64,000 nucleotides of DNA, from positions 27,982 through 91,981 of the forward strand of contig JACDUA010000001.1 of assembly GCA_013519935.1 (NCBI GenBank). Direction: 5' to 3'. The first letter of the stretch is position 1, and every line of letters starts with the position of its first letter. This DNA comes from Ectothiorhodospiraceae bacterium WFHF3C12. Lineage in GTDB: Bacteria > Pseudomonadota > Gammaproteobacteria > Nitrococcales > Nitrococcaceae. Under the pieces are notes generated by a model that was given only the letters and a program-made list of their open reading frames with translations, was not told the origin of the DNA and ran no database searches. Below are positions 21,760 through 33,256 of this stretch, one piece after another. Made by a program: the position numbers and the translations under genes.

Positions 21760-22902
21760 TCAGATTGCACCGTCGCCCTGCAGCCGGGCCACCAGGTCCG
21801 CGGATACGCCCCAATCCTCGAGAATCCCCTCGCCATTGGCCGGGCCGGCAGCGGGCGAGGTCGGCGTATCGGCGGGGGTGCGACTGAACCGCGGCGCGGG
21901 CGCCGGCTGCGTCACGCCGTCCACGTCGACAAAAGTGCCGCGAGCCTGGTTGTGCGGATGCGCCGGCGCCTCGTCCCAGTCCAGGACCGGCGCAAAGCAG
22001 GCGTCGCTGCCTTCCAGGATGTCGCACCACTCGTCGCGGGTTCGGGTCCGGAATACGTCGGCCAGGCGATTCTTGAGCATCGGCCAGTGGCGCGGATCCA
22101 TCTGCGGCTCGAACGCCGGATCATCAATGCCGCAAAGCCGCAGCAGCTCGGCGTAGAACTGGGGCTCGATGGCGCCCACCGCGATGTACCTGCCGTCCGC
22201 GCACGCGTAGGCGTCGTAGAAGTGGGCGCCGCCGTCCAGCAGATTCTCGCCGCGCTGGTTGCTCCACTGCCCCGCCGCCTTGAAGCCGTACATCATCGCC
22301 GACAGCAGGGCCGAACCGTCGGTCATGGCGGCGTCCACCACCTGACCCTGACCCGACTGCCGCGCCTCAATGATCCCTGCCAGGATGCCGAAAGCCAGCA
22401 TCATCGCGCCGCCGCCAAAATCACCGATGTAGTTCAACGGTACCGTCGGCCCCTCGCCGGAGCGGCCGATGGCGTGCAGCGCACCGCTGAGCGATATGTA
22501 ATTGATGTCGTGGCCGGCGGCCTGGGCCAGCGGCCCGTGCTGGCCCCAGCCGGTCATGCGTCCGTACACCAGTTGCGGCCGGCGGGCCAGGCAAGGCTCC
22601 GGGCCCAGCCCCAGCTGCTCCATGACGCCGGGCCGGTAGCCCTCGATCAGAGCGTCGGCACGGCCCACCAGCTCCAGGACCAGCTCCGCCGAGCCGGGTT
22701 TCTTCAGGTCAACCACGAGCGAGCGACGGCCGCGGGCGGTCACGTCGAACCGGGGGTCGTCGCCGCCGCCGATCGCCTTGCGGCCGGGGCGGTCGATGCG
22801 CACGACTTCCGCCCCCATGTCGGCGAGCATCATCCCGCAGAACGGCGCCGGGCCAATGCCCACCATCTCGACCACTTTCATTCCATGCAGCGGACCTGCC
22901 AT
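21760..22902 (-). CDS. CaiB/BaiF family (type III) CoA transferase, alpha-methylacyl-CoA racemase-like
   Basis: [66 protein letters not shown]. Confidence 0.92.
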   Translation of the reverse strand: MAGPLHGMKVVEMVGIGPAPFCGMMLADMGAEVVRIDRPGRKAIGGGDDPRFDVTARGRRSLVVDLKKPGSAELVLELVGRADALIEGYRPGVMEQLGLGPEPCLARRPQLVYGRMTGWGQHGPLAQAAGHDINYISLSGALHAIGRSGEGPTVPLNYIGDFGGGAMMLAFGILAGIIEARQSGQGQVVDAAMTDGSALLSAMMYGFKAAGQWSNQRGENLLDGGAHFYDAYACADGRYIAVGAIEPQFYAELLRLCGIDDPAFEPQMDPRHWPMLKNRLADVFRTRTRDEWCDILEGSDACFAPVLDWDEAPAHPHNQARGTFVDVDGVTQPAPAPRFSRTPADTPTSPAAGPANGEGILEDWGVSADLVARLQGDGAI

Positions 22903-22995
22903 GAATCAACGACTCCTCTGCTGAAACCGGCCGCCGGGGCGGACCGTGAGCATGACATAACCTGGAATGTACGGCCCGCCCGGGACCCGGGTATA

Positions 22996-23011
22996 TCGTC
23001 GAAAGCGACGA
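22996..23011. promoter_or_regulatory. Operator-like dyad site A: TCGTCG-AAAG-CGACGA
   Basis: 6-4-6 inverted repeat ~94 bp upstream of the CaiB-family gene start (22902, minus); one of five similar sites. Confidence 0.6.
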
Positions 23012-23050
23012 AGTGCCGGACCCGGCGGTGCCGCTGCGTCGGCGGCCGCG

Positions 23051-23851
23051 CTAGCGGAACCGGGGGGCGCGCTTCTCGCGAAATGCCCTGACTCCCTCGC
23101 TGAACGTCTCCCGGTCCAGGAGCTCTTCCTGACGGGAGGTTTCGTACTCCAGCTGATCGGCGAGGCTGTTGAACTCCGCCGCGCGGTAGGCCTGCCGGAC
23201 CTCCGTGGCGCCGTGGGCCGGGAGCTGCGCCAGCCGCGCGCCCAGCTCCAGGGCCGTGTCCATCAACTGCTCGTCCTCCACGCATCGCCAGATCAGCCCC
23301 CACTCGGCCGCCCGCTCGGCCGGCAACCGCTCACCAAGTAACGTCAGCGCTGTGGCGCGGGCGCGGCCAATCAGCCGGGGCAGATGCCAGGTCGCGCCCA
23401 GGTCGGGCACGATGCCCAGGTTCGGCATGAACGGCAGAAGGAAATACGCCGAGCGGCCCGCCACGACGACGTCGGCCGCCAGTGCCAGGCTGGCGCCGGC
23501 GCCGGCCGCCGGGCCGTTGACCGCCGCCACGACCGGCATCTCCAGGCGGGTGATATCCAGGATCACCTGGTTCATCAGCTCCCGCATGGTCCGCGCCACG
23601 CTCTGCCCCAGGGACTCGCCCTCCACGGCCCCCTCGGCGTTCATGCTGGTGAGGTCGGCGCCGGAACTGAATGCCTTACCGCCTCCGGTTATCACCAGGG
23701 CGGCGACCGTTGGATCCTGGCGCAGCGAACGCAGCGCGTCGCGCAACTCGTGCTGTAGCGACAGTGTCAACGGATTCAGCTTGTCCGGCAGGTTCAGGGT
23801 GAGCCTCGCCACGCCGTCGGCGCTTTGCAGCTGTATGGTCTCGTAGCTCAT
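23051..23851 (-). CDS. Enoyl-CoA hydratase/isomerase family protein
   Basis: ALVITGGGKAFSSGADLTSMN, AAVNGPAAGAGASLALAADVVVA; ATG at 23851 (MSYETIQLQSADGVARL) preferred over the longer track ORF. Confidence 0.93.
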   Translation of the reverse strand: MSYETIQLQSADGVARLTLNLPDKLNPLTLSLQHELRDALRSLRQDPTVAALVITGGGKAFSSGADLTSMNAEGAVEGESLGQSVARTMRELMNQVILDITRLEMPVVAAVNGPAAGAGASLALAADVVVAGRSAYFLLPFMPNLGIVPDLGATWHLPRLIGRARATALTLLGERLPAERAAEWGLIWRCVEDEQLMDTALELGARLAQLPAHGATEVRQAYRAAEFNSLADQLEYETSRQEELLDRETFSEGVRAFREKRAPRFR

Positions 23852-23918
23852 GGCCCGTGCACTCTCCTGGAAAAGCATTCCTCCGACCGCAGCATAGGGA
23901 ACCGCCCCACGGGCCGCG

Positions 23919-23934
23919 TCGTCCGAATCGACGA
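23919..23934. promoter_or_regulatory. Operator-like dyad site B: TCGTCC-GAAT-CGACGA
   Basis: Located in the divergent gap between enoyl-CoA hydratase (start 23851, -) and nitroreductase (start 24024, +). Confidence 0.6.
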
Positions 23935-24023
23935 TTGCGAGGGTCGCATCGCCGTGTGAGGCTTGTAGCCCCCGCGAGGCCGCGATCCCTCGCGCCGAGA
24001 CATTCCCGCCAAGGAGACGAGCA

Positions 24024-24713
24024 TTGAAGAGCGAGCCCGCGAACTCCGTCACTGAAGCCGTCGAATCGCGGCTGTCCGTGCGCGCCTTTCTGGACGAGCC
24101 CGTGGACGGCCAGCTGATCAGGCGCATTCTCGAGACCGCCGCGCGGGCGCCGTCCGGCGGCAACCTCCAGCCCTGGCATATCCACGTGGTGGCCAACGAT
24201 ACCCTTGACGAGCTCAAGACGATCATGCGCCGGCGGCTCGAGGAGGCACCGAAGGGAGAGCCCACCGAATACGATGTCTATCCGCCCAACCTGGTCTCCC
24301 CGTATCGGGACCGGCGTTTCCAGGTCGGCGAGGATATGTACGGCCTGATCGGTATCCCGCGTGAGGACAAGGATGCCCGGCGCCGGTGGTTCGCCCGCAA
24401 CTTCCAGTTCTTCGGGGCGCCGATGGCCCTGTTCTGCTACGTCGATCGCCGCATGGGTCCACCACAATGGTCAGACCTGGGCATGTACCTGCAGACGGTC
24501 ATGCTGCTCCTACGCGAGGCCGGTCTGCACAGCTGCGCCCAGGAATGCTGGTCGCTTTACCCGCAGACTATCGCCCGCTTCGTCGACGCTCCGGAGGCGC
24601 AGATGCTGTTCACCGGCATGTCCATTGGTTATCCCGACCCGGACGACCCGGTCAACGGCCTGCGCGCCCGGCGTGCCCCCCTGGAGGAGTTCGCCACCTT
24701 CCACGGCCTGTAG
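24024..24713 (+). CDS. Nitroreductase-family protein
   Basis: VESRLSVRAFLDEPVDGQLIRRILETAARAPSGGNLQPWHIHVV; C-terminal MSIGYPDPDDPVN. Confidence 0.92.
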   Translation: MKSEPANSVTEAVESRLSVRAFLDEPVDGQLIRRILETAARAPSGGNLQPWHIHVVANDTLDELKTIMRRRLEEAPKGEPTEYDVYPPNLVSPYRDRRFQVGEDMYGLIGIPREDKDARRRWFARNFQFFGAPMALFCYVDRRMGPPQWSDLGMYLQTVMLLLREAGLHSCAQECWSLYPQTIARFVDAPEAQMLFTGMSIGYPDPDDPVNGLRARRAPLEEFATFHGL

Positions 24714-24836
24714 CCCTGTCGGCTTCTCCGACCCGGGCGGTGTCCGACCTGCCGGCGTCCTGGCAGCGCGGCACGCAGGCCGCCCTTCGATGGCACCCCG
24801 TTGTTGACCGGGCTCGTCAGGGACCGATCCCTTGAA

Positions 24837-24852
24837 TCGTCCGATCGGACGA
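24837..24852. promoter_or_regulatory. Operator-like dyad site C: TCGTCCGATCGGACGA (perfect 16-bp palindrome)
   Basis: ~70 bp upstream of acyl-CoA ligase start 24922; one of five similar sites. Confidence 0.65.
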
Positions 24853-24921
24853 TGCCCGTGCCGTGACGGGTGACGATACTGCTTCAACAACGCACAAAGC
24901 CGGAAAACCGGAGGAGGCCCC

Positions 24922-26472
24922 ATGCATCTTACACAGCCGCTGCACAAGGGCCGGCGGGAACGCCCCGATGCGCTGGCTTGCGTTTACGCCGAGCGCGGCC
25001 GCAGCTACGCCGAGCTGGTCTCACGCGTGGCGCGCCTGGCCGGGGCCCTGCAACGGCTGGGCCTGGAGACCGGTGACCGGGCCGGCCTGCTGGGTCTGAA
25101 CTCGGACCGCTACATCGAGGGCCTCTACGCCATTCTCTGGGCCGGGGGCGTGGTCAATCCGGTCAACACCCGGTGGGCGTCCGCCGAGATGGCGTATTCC
25201 CTCAACGACTGCGAAACCCGGTTGCTGCTGGTGGACGACAATTTCCTCGACTTTCTCGAGCCACTGCGCGCGAAGTGCCCGGCACTGGAAACCATCGTCT
25301 ACATGGGCGAAGGCGAGGCGCCGACGGGTACGGTCGACTACGAAACCCTGGTGGCCGAATCAGCACCGGCGGAGGATGCCCTGCGGTCCGGCGACGACCT
25401 CGCCGCGATCTTCTATACCGGGGGCACCACCGGAGCGCCGAAAGGCGTCATGCTCTCCCACGCCAATCTGTACGCGGACGCCCTCGGAACCGTTGCCGCC
25501 ACGCCCCGGCCGGCCAGGGCCGTGTGCCTGCACGCCGCGCCCCTGTTCCATATCGGCGGCCTGGGCCTGGTGTTCCAGCTGATGCCTCGCCTGGGCACTC
25601 ACGTCATCATGCCCGGTTTCGAGCCGGCCGCGATGCTGGAGCTCATCGAGCGCGAGCGGGTTCAGGAGACCTTCCTGGTTCCCACCATGCTGCGGTTGCT
25701 GCTGGATCACGAGGACTTCGGTAAGCGGGACCTGTCCAGTCTCCGGTACATGATCTACGGCGCCTCGCCCATGGACGCCGCGCTCATGGACCGGGCGCTG
25801 GAACGCCTGCCGGGGGTGGATTTCATGCAGGCTTACGGGATGACGGAGCTCTCCCCCGTGGTGGTCGTCCTGCCCCCCGAGAACCATGCGGCCGAGGGCC
25901 GCGCGAAGCTGGCCGCCGCCGGGCTCCCTATCAATATCGCCGAGATCCGGATCGTCGACGACGAAGACAACGATGTTCCCACGGGCACCGTGGGCGAGAT
26001 CGCCGCTCGCGGCCCCATGGTCATGCGCGGCTACTGGAACAAGCCCGAGCAGAGCGCCGAGGCCCTGCGCGGCGGCTGGATGCACACCGGGGACGCCGGC
26101 TACGTGGACGAAGACGGCTACGTCTACGTGGTCGACCGAATCAAGGACATGATCGTCACCGGCGGCGAGAACGTCTATTCGGCCGAAGTCGAGGACGTCA
26201 TCCTGCGCCTGCCCCAGGTGGCCCAGTGCGCGGTCATCGGGGTGCCCGACGAGCAGTGGGGCGAGCGGGTCCATGCCGTGCTGGTCCTCCACGAGGGCGA
26301 ATCCCTCTCCCACGAAGACCTGGTCGCGCACTGCCGCGGGCTCATCGGCGCGTACAAAAGCCCGCGCAGCAGCGAGGTGCGCCACGAGATGCCCATGTCC
26401 GGCGCCGGGAAACTGCTCAAGTACAAACTCAGGGACGCTTTCTGGGAAGGCCGGTCGCGACGCATCGGCTAG
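24922..26472 (+). CDS. AMP-dependent acyl-CoA synthetase/ligase
   Basis: IFYTGGTTGAPKGVMLSHANL, YGMTELSPVVVVL, HTGDAGYVDEDGYVYVVDRIKDMIVTGGENVYSAEVED. Confidence 0.93.
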   Translation: MHLTQPLHKGRRERPDALACVYAERGRSYAELVSRVARLAGALQRLGLETGDRAGLLGLNSDRYIEGLYAILWAGGVVNPVNTRWASAEMAYSLNDCETRLLLVDDNFLDFLEPLRAKCPALETIVYMGEGEAPTGTVDYETLVAESAPAEDALRSGDDLAAIFYTGGTTGAPKGVMLSHANLYADALGTVAATPRPARAVCLHAAPLFHIGGLGLVFQLMPRLGTHVIMPGFEPAAMLELIERERVQETFLVPTMLRLLLDHEDFGKRDLSSLRYMIYGASPMDAALMDRALERLPGVDFMQAYGMTELSPVVVVLPPENHAAEGRAKLAAAGLPINIAEIRIVDDEDNDVPTGTVGEIAARGPMVMRGYWNKPEQSAEALRGGWMHTGDAGYVDEDGYVYVVDRIKDMIVTGGENVYSAEVEDVILRLPQVAQCAVIGVPDEQWGERVHAVLVLHEGESLSHEDLVAHCRGLIGAYKSPRSSEVRHEMPMSGAGKLLKYKLRDAFWEGRSRRIG

Positions 26473-26542
26473 CAGCTCGGCTCAGTGGAGAGCCCTGCGG
26501 GAGAAGGCTCGCCGCGTGCATGCTCAACGCACGGCGGCCTTC

Positions 26543-26558
26543 TCGTCCATTCCGACGA
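26543..26558. promoter_or_regulatory. Operator-like dyad site D: TCGTCC-ATTC-CGACGA
   Basis: ~150 bp upstream of TRAP solute-binding protein start 26708; one of five similar sites. Confidence 0.55.
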
Positions 26559-26707
26559 TTTTTGACCAATTGCTTGCTCAGCACCATGGCCTTGGCTAGC
26601 TTCAGGCTTGCGGGCCTCAACGTGCCGGCGCCCCGAGGAGATTACGAAAACGATTTCAGGCTTGACGCGCTGGACGCGTCCGGGCCACGACCGGAGGAGA
26701 CGGAACC

Positions 26708-27871
26708 ATGCACTACAAACGCTATCTGTCCATCGCGCTCACCCTGCTGCTGGGCGCGGCCGCCACGATCGGCGGCACGGCTTCGGCCGAGACCCTGCGC
26801 TATGCCCTCGGGTACCCGCCGGGCTCGGACTCCACCAAGGCGGCGGAACGCTACGCCAAACTGGTGGAGCAATACTCGGATGGCGAGCTCGAGGTCAAGG
26901 TCTACCCGCTGTCTCTGCTCAACTTCGCCGAGACGTCCGCCGGCCTGCGCGACGGCATCGCCGATATCGGCTACCTGCTCAGTCCCTATTTCCCGTCCGA
27001 GTACCCGCACACCAACCTGCTGGCCGAGGCGGCGATGCAGACACAGCTGCTCGGCGAGGCGGTCGAGGGCCGTGAGGGGCCCGCCTACATCGGCGCGCTG
27101 GCCGAATACGTCTTTTTCCATTGCCCCGAGTGCCATGGAGACTTCCGGGACCAGAATCAGGTGTTCACCGGGATCGCTTCCAGTTCCACCTACATGCTGA
27201 ACTGCAATGAGCCGGTCACCAACGCCGAGCAGCTCGAGGGCAAGCGGCTGCGCGCGGCTGGTTCCCAGTGGTCCCGCTGGGCGGAGGAATTCGGCGCGAC
27301 GCCCGTCACGCTCTCCGGCAACGAGGCCTTCGAGGCCCTGGACCAGGGCGTGGTGGACTGCGTGATCATCTCCGCGCCGGACCTGGAGAATCTGGGCATT
27401 ATTGACGCGACCACCGACATCACCACCAACGTCCCCGGCGGTGTGTTCGCCGGCGCCGAAATCACCAACGTCAACAAGGACGTCTGGCAGGGCCTGACCG
27501 ACAACGAGCGCAGAGCCATGCTGCATGCCGGTGCCCATATCTCCGCGGAGATCCCCTGGGTCTATCACCAGCGCGAGGCGGCAGTCCTGGAGCGGGCGAA
27601 GAACGAGCTGGACATCGCGATACACGAGGCCTCTCCAGACCTGGTCGAGGCCACACGCGAGTTCGTGCGCGGCGACATGGAGGCCATCGCCCAGTACTAC
27701 GAGAAACAGTATGGCGTCGAGGACGGCGCCCGGATGCTCGAGGAGTTCCGGCCGATCCTGGAGAAGTGGGTTGGCCTGGTGGAGGATGTCGGCAGCAAGG
27801 AAGAGCTGGCTGAAGTCTACTGGGACGAGGTCTTCTCGAAGGTGGACCCGAGCACTCACGGCATGCAGTAG
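26708..27871 (+). CDS. TRAP-type transporter periplasmic solute-binding protein (DctP family), no DctQ/DctM nearby
   Basis: Signal peptide MHYKRYLSIALTLLLGAAATIGGTASA; LRYALGYPPGSDSTKAAERYAKLVEQYSDGELEVKVYPL; GKRLRAAGSQWSRWAEEFGATPVTLSGNEAFEALDQGVVDC. Confidence 0.87.
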   Translation: MHYKRYLSIALTLLLGAAATIGGTASAETLRYALGYPPGSDSTKAAERYAKLVEQYSDGELEVKVYPLSLLNFAETSAGLRDGIADIGYLLSPYFPSEYPHTNLLAEAAMQTQLLGEAVEGREGPAYIGALAEYVFFHCPECHGDFRDQNQVFTGIASSSTYMLNCNEPVTNAEQLEGKRLRAAGSQWSRWAEEFGATPVTLSGNEAFEALDQGVVDCVIISAPDLENLGIIDATTDITTNVPGGVFAGAEITNVNKDVWQGLTDNERRAMLHAGAHISAEIPWVYHQREAAVLERAKNELDIAIHEASPDLVEATREFVRGDMEAIAQYYEKQYGVEDGARMLEEFRPILEKWVGLVEDVGSKEELAEVYWDEVFSKVDPSTHGMQ

Positions 27872-27903
27872 TCAGCGGCGGACAACCGCCCGCCCCGCTA
27901 CGC

Positions 27904-27935
27904 CCGGTGCCGCCTGCGGCGGCACCGGTTCTTCT
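27904..27935 (+). terminator. Terminator hairpin downstream of TRAP binding protein
   Basis: CCGGTGCCGCC-TGC-GGCGGCACCGG (11-bp perfect stem) followed by TTCTTCT. Confidence 0.65.
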
Positions 27936-28097
27936 CGTCCAGCGGGTGGCCGCTGATCACCCGCCCTTGTCGGCGTGATCGCCCGTGTCGGCTCATCGCT
28001 TCTCTCCCGGATGAACGCCACGGGACACGCACGGACTGTCTGTTTCTCCAGATATTCATTAGTTACCGGCCACATTCGAGAGAGCACTGGAGGTTAC

Positions 28098-29294
28098 TTG
28101 GCTACCCATGGCGCCGGGAACCGATGGCAGACCGCGCCACACCTGCAGGCGGTATTGCTGATTGCCAGCACCATGACGGCCATGTCCGGGGCCATGGTGG
28201 CGCCGGCCCTGCCCGGCATCGGCGCGCATTTCGCTGAATCCTCGGAGGTACTGGTCAAGCTGGTCCTGACCATGCCGGCACTCGTCATTGCCGTGTGCAG
28301 TCCGGCGGTCGGCTACGTGGCCGACCGGATCGGACGCAAACGGGTGCTTCTCGCTTCTCTGGTGCTCTACGGTCTCGCCGGTTGCAGCGGCGCGCTGATT
28401 GACCATATCGCCGTGCTGCTCGCCAGTCGCGCCCTCCTCGGCGTGGCGGTGGCCGGCCTGCTCAGCGTTACCCTGGCGCTCATAGGCGATTATTTCGAAC
28501 ACAACCGACGCGCGCGGCTGCTGGGCCTTCAGGGAAGCTTCATGTCCCTGGGCGGGGTCATCTTTCTGAACCTGGGCGGCGCCCTGGCGGCCTGGAGCTG
28601 GCGCGGCCCGTTTCTGGGTTACGTTGCCGCCCTGGCATTACTGCCATATGCCTGGCGCGTTCTGTATGAACCCGCCCCGCGCGGGCACGATCCGGACGCC
28701 GCGGTGCCCCACGCGCCCACGCCGCTGGGTCGTGTGCTCATGGCCTATGCGATGGGACTGCTATGCATGCTGCTGTTCTACATGGTGCCGGCGCAGCTGC
28801 CGTTCCTGCTGGACCGGGCCTATCAGTCATCGCCGGTGGCCATCGGCGTGGCGGTATCCGGAGCCACGGTGACCGCCGCGGGCGCGTCTTTCGCCTATCC
28901 GCGGATCGCGGCGCGCCTGACGGTGGCGTCGAGCTACGCCCTCGCCATGTTCCTGGTCGGCGCGGGATTCGCCCTGGTTAGCGTGGCCGGCAGCTACGCC
29001 GCCACGGCCGTTGGCGTCGCCGCAAGCGGTCTGGGATTCGGCCTGCTGGTGCCGAACACGACGAGCTGGCTGATGCGCATCGCGCCGGAAGCGGTCCGTG
29101 GGCGCGTTTTCGGGGGCTTCTCGTCCACGTTTTTCCTGGGGCAGTTCCTGTCCCCGCTGGCGATCGCGCCGCTGACCCTTTGGCTGGCTTCCCTTCGCGC
29201 GGTGTACATGGCCGCCGCGCTCCTGTGCTGCCTGCTGGCCGCCGCGATCCTGATAGCGGCGGCGATCCCGGCCAGCCGGCCAACAAGGCACTGA
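28098..29294 (+). CDS. MFS transporter
   Basis: ALPGIGAHFAESSEVLVKLVLTMPALVIAVCSPAVGYVADRIGRKRVLLASLVLYG; TTG start at 28098 with GGAGG RBS (track ORF begins at 27975). Confidence 0.88.
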   Translation: MATHGAGNRWQTAPHLQAVLLIASTMTAMSGAMVAPALPGIGAHFAESSEVLVKLVLTMPALVIAVCSPAVGYVADRIGRKRVLLASLVLYGLAGCSGALIDHIAVLLASRALLGVAVAGLLSVTLALIGDYFEHNRRARLLGLQGSFMSLGGVIFLNLGGALAAWSWRGPFLGYVAALALLPYAWRVLYEPAPRGHDPDAAVPHAPTPLGRVLMAYAMGLLCMLLFYMVPAQLPFLLDRAYQSSPVAIGVAVSGATVTAAGASFAYPRIAARLTVASSYALAMFLVGAGFALVSVAGSYAATAVGVAASGLGFGLLVPNTTSWLMRIAPEAVRGRVFGGFSSTFFLGQFLSPLAIAPLTLWLASLRAVYMAAALLCCLLAAAILIAAAIPASRPTRH

Positions 29295-29341
29295 GCCGCC
29301 TGTGCAGCCGGCACAGCAGGCGCAAGGCGTCTGGTCGGGCC

Positions 29342-29755
29342 TCAGACCGGGCCGATCCAGGCCTCGCCCGTGACGCGCACGATCCCCGCCTCGTTCGTTG
29401 CACTCAACGCAACCGTGGCGAAGGTCTCGTCTCGATCTTCAACGTGGCCGGTCACGACACCTGTCACCGTCAAACGATCATGGACCGGTATCGGGGATAC
29501 GAAGCGCGCCTTGAGCGCCCGGATCGACTGCCGGGGTACGCTGGATGTCAGGGCGCGACCTATGTAGGCCATGGCCAGCATGCCGTGGGCGAGCACATCA
29601 TCGAGCCCGCTCTGGCGCGCGAAGTCGAGATCCACGTGGATGGGGTTGTGATCCCCCGAAGCGCCGGCGTAGAGCGCCAGGGTCAGCCGGGAAATGGGCG
29701 GCGCGCCCAGCTCGGGCAGCTCGTCGCCCACGGACAACGCTCCCGGGTCGATCAT
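29342..29755 (-). CDS. MaoC-like dehydratase (hot-dog fold)
   Basis: DHNPIHVDLDFARQSGLDDVLAHGMLAMAYIGRAL hydratase motif. Confidence 0.88.
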   Translation of the reverse strand: MIDPGALSVGDELPELGAPPISRLTLALYAGASGDHNPIHVDLDFARQSGLDDVLAHGMLAMAYIGRALTSSVPRQSIRALKARFVSPIPVHDRLTVTGVVTGHVEDRDETFATVALSATNEAGIVRVTGEAWIGPV

Positions 29756-30191
29756 GTCTTCACGCCCGCCGCGTTGCGCACCGCTATCACGGAGCGCAGG
29801 TCCGCCACGGGCGAGCCCTCGGGCCGCGAGACGGCCGTATCACGCACGACAAACTCCAACGCCCCGCCCTTGCGGGCGTAGATATCGCTGATGACCGATT
29901 CGAAGCGCAGCCAGTCCCCGGCATGGACCGGGTGGTGATACGTGAAGTGCTGCTCGCCGTGCAGTATCCGTCCCAGATCGATGCCCATGGTCCCCAGGTA
30001 CGCATAAGGCTCGGGCACGTCCATGTCCAGGCAGAACAGGAAGGTCGGCGGCACCGGGAGGGCGGGATACCCGGCCGCCCGTGCCGCCGCCTCGTCTCGC
30101 CGATGACCCGAGCGAAGAACCGCAGCCGCCCCGCCTCCACCTGCACGGTGTGAGGCGGCAGCCGCAAGCCGATGAATCCGCGGTCAATCAA
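29752..30191 (-). pseudogene. FAS1-like dehydratase / MaoC N-terminal domain protein, frameshifted
   Basis: N-terminal part (IDRGFIGLRLPPHTVQVEAGRLRFFARVIGET) and C-terminal part (AARAAGYPALPVPPTFLFCLDMDVPEPYAYLG...) lie in different frames; junction at ~30091-30098. Confidence 0.7.
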
Positions 30192-30239
30192 GACCGATCC
30201 GGCGGTAACATACAGCCCGAGCCATCGGCCGCCTCGGGG

Positions 30240-31883
<1,644 letters not shown>

Positions 31884-32005
31884 GAACTTCCTCCTCCAAG
31901 GTCCTGTTCCGGCGCCCTCGGCACCGGAACCGAATCGGCAGTGGTCCGCAAAGCGGCCACCGCTTCTGTTGTATCCCGACGGTCCTTCGCGAACGCCCGG
32001 AAGCT

Positions 32006-33190
32006 TCAGAGGCGCTCGATTATAGTGACGTTCGCCATACCGCCGCCCTCGCACATGGTCTGCAGACCATAGCGCCCGCCGCGCTGGCGCAGCGCATGTA
32101 CCAGTGTAGTCATCAGCTTGGTGCCGGACCCGCCCAGCGGGTGGCCGAGGGCGATGGCACCGCCGTTGACGTTCAACCGCTCCGGGTCGGCACCAGTCAC
32201 CTCCAGCCACGCCAACGGCACGGGCGCGAAGGCCTCGTTGACCTCGAACAGGTCGATGTCGTCGATGCGCATGCCGGCCTTCTGGAGCGCCTTCTTGGTC
32301 GCCGGAATGGGCGCTTCCAGCATCACCACCGGATCGTGGCCCAGCACCGACATGTGGTGAATGCGCGCCAGCGGCTCCACGCCAAGCGCCTTGAGCCCCT
32401 TCTCGTTGACCACCATGACACCGGTGGCGCCGTCGCAGATCTGGCTGGCGTTCGCGGCGCTGATGTAGCCGCCCTCCTTCAGCGGCTCCACGCCCTGGAT
32501 GCCCTCCAGGGAGGCGTCGAAGCGGATGCCCTCGTCCACCGTATGCATCTCGCCGCTGCTGCCGCCGTCGTAGGCCCGCGCCTCGACGGGCAGGATCTCG
32601 GCATCGAAGCGGCCCGCGTTGGTGGCCTCGATGGCCCGCTGGTGGCTGAGCAGCGAGAATTCATTGAGCTGATCCCGGGTCTGCCCGTATTTCTCGGCGA
32701 TCATCTCGGCGCCCATGAACTGGCTGAACTCCGGGACATCCGGGTAGCGCTCGCGGATCTCCGGGCTCATGTAGTGGCCCATGTCCGCCTTCTCGGGCAG
32801 GCGGATGGTGGAGAGCATGGGCACGCGGCTCATGCTCTCCACGCCGGCGGCGATGGTGACGTCCATGGCGCCGGACATGACGGCCTGGGCGGCGAAGTGC
32901 AGCGCCTGCTGGGAACTGCCGCACTGGCGGTCCACCGAGGTGCCGGGGACGGACTCCGGCAGGCAGGAGGCGAGCACCGCGTTGCGCCCGACATTGATCC
33001 CCTGCTCGCCCATCTGGCTGACGCAGCCCATGATCACGTCCTCGACCAGCGCGGGATCGGCGCCGGTGCGCTCGACAAGGCCATCGATTACCTTGGCGGC
33101 CAGATCCACCGGGTGCCACCCGGACAGCCGCCCGCCCTTCTTGCCGCCCGCGGTTCGCGTTGCGGCGACGATATACGCTTCAGCCATCAC
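32006..33190 (-). CDS. Acetyl-CoA C-acetyltransferase (thiolase)
   Basis: SVDRQCGSSQQALHFAAQAVMSG, NVNGGAIALGHPLGGSGTKLMTTLVHAL, ETMCEGGGMAN-type C-terminus (LQTMCEGGGMANVTIIERL). Confidence 0.95.
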   Translation of the reverse strand: MMAEAYIVAATRTAGGKKGGRLSGWHPVDLAAKVIDGLVERTGADPALVEDVIMGCVSQMGEQGINVGRNAVLASCLPESVPGTSVDRQCGSSQQALHFAAQAVMSGAMDVTIAAGVESMSRVPMLSTIRLPEKADMGHYMSPEIRERYPDVPEFSQFMGAEMIAEKYGQTRDQLNEFSLLSHQRAIEATNAGRFDAEILPVEARAYDGGSSGEMHTVDEGIRFDASLEGIQGVEPLKEGGYISAANASQICDGATGVMVVNEKGLKALGVEPLARIHHMSVLGHDPVVMLEAPIPATKKALQKAGMRIDDIDLFEVNEAFAPVPLAWLEVTGADPERLNVNGGAIALGHPLGGSGTKLMTTLVHALRQRGGRYGLQTMCEGGGMANVTIIERL

Positions 33191-33256
33191 TTATGCTCCT
33201 CATGCGCTGCCGCGGGGTTATCGCCCACGGCGGAATTTGATACGCCGGCCACGCCG

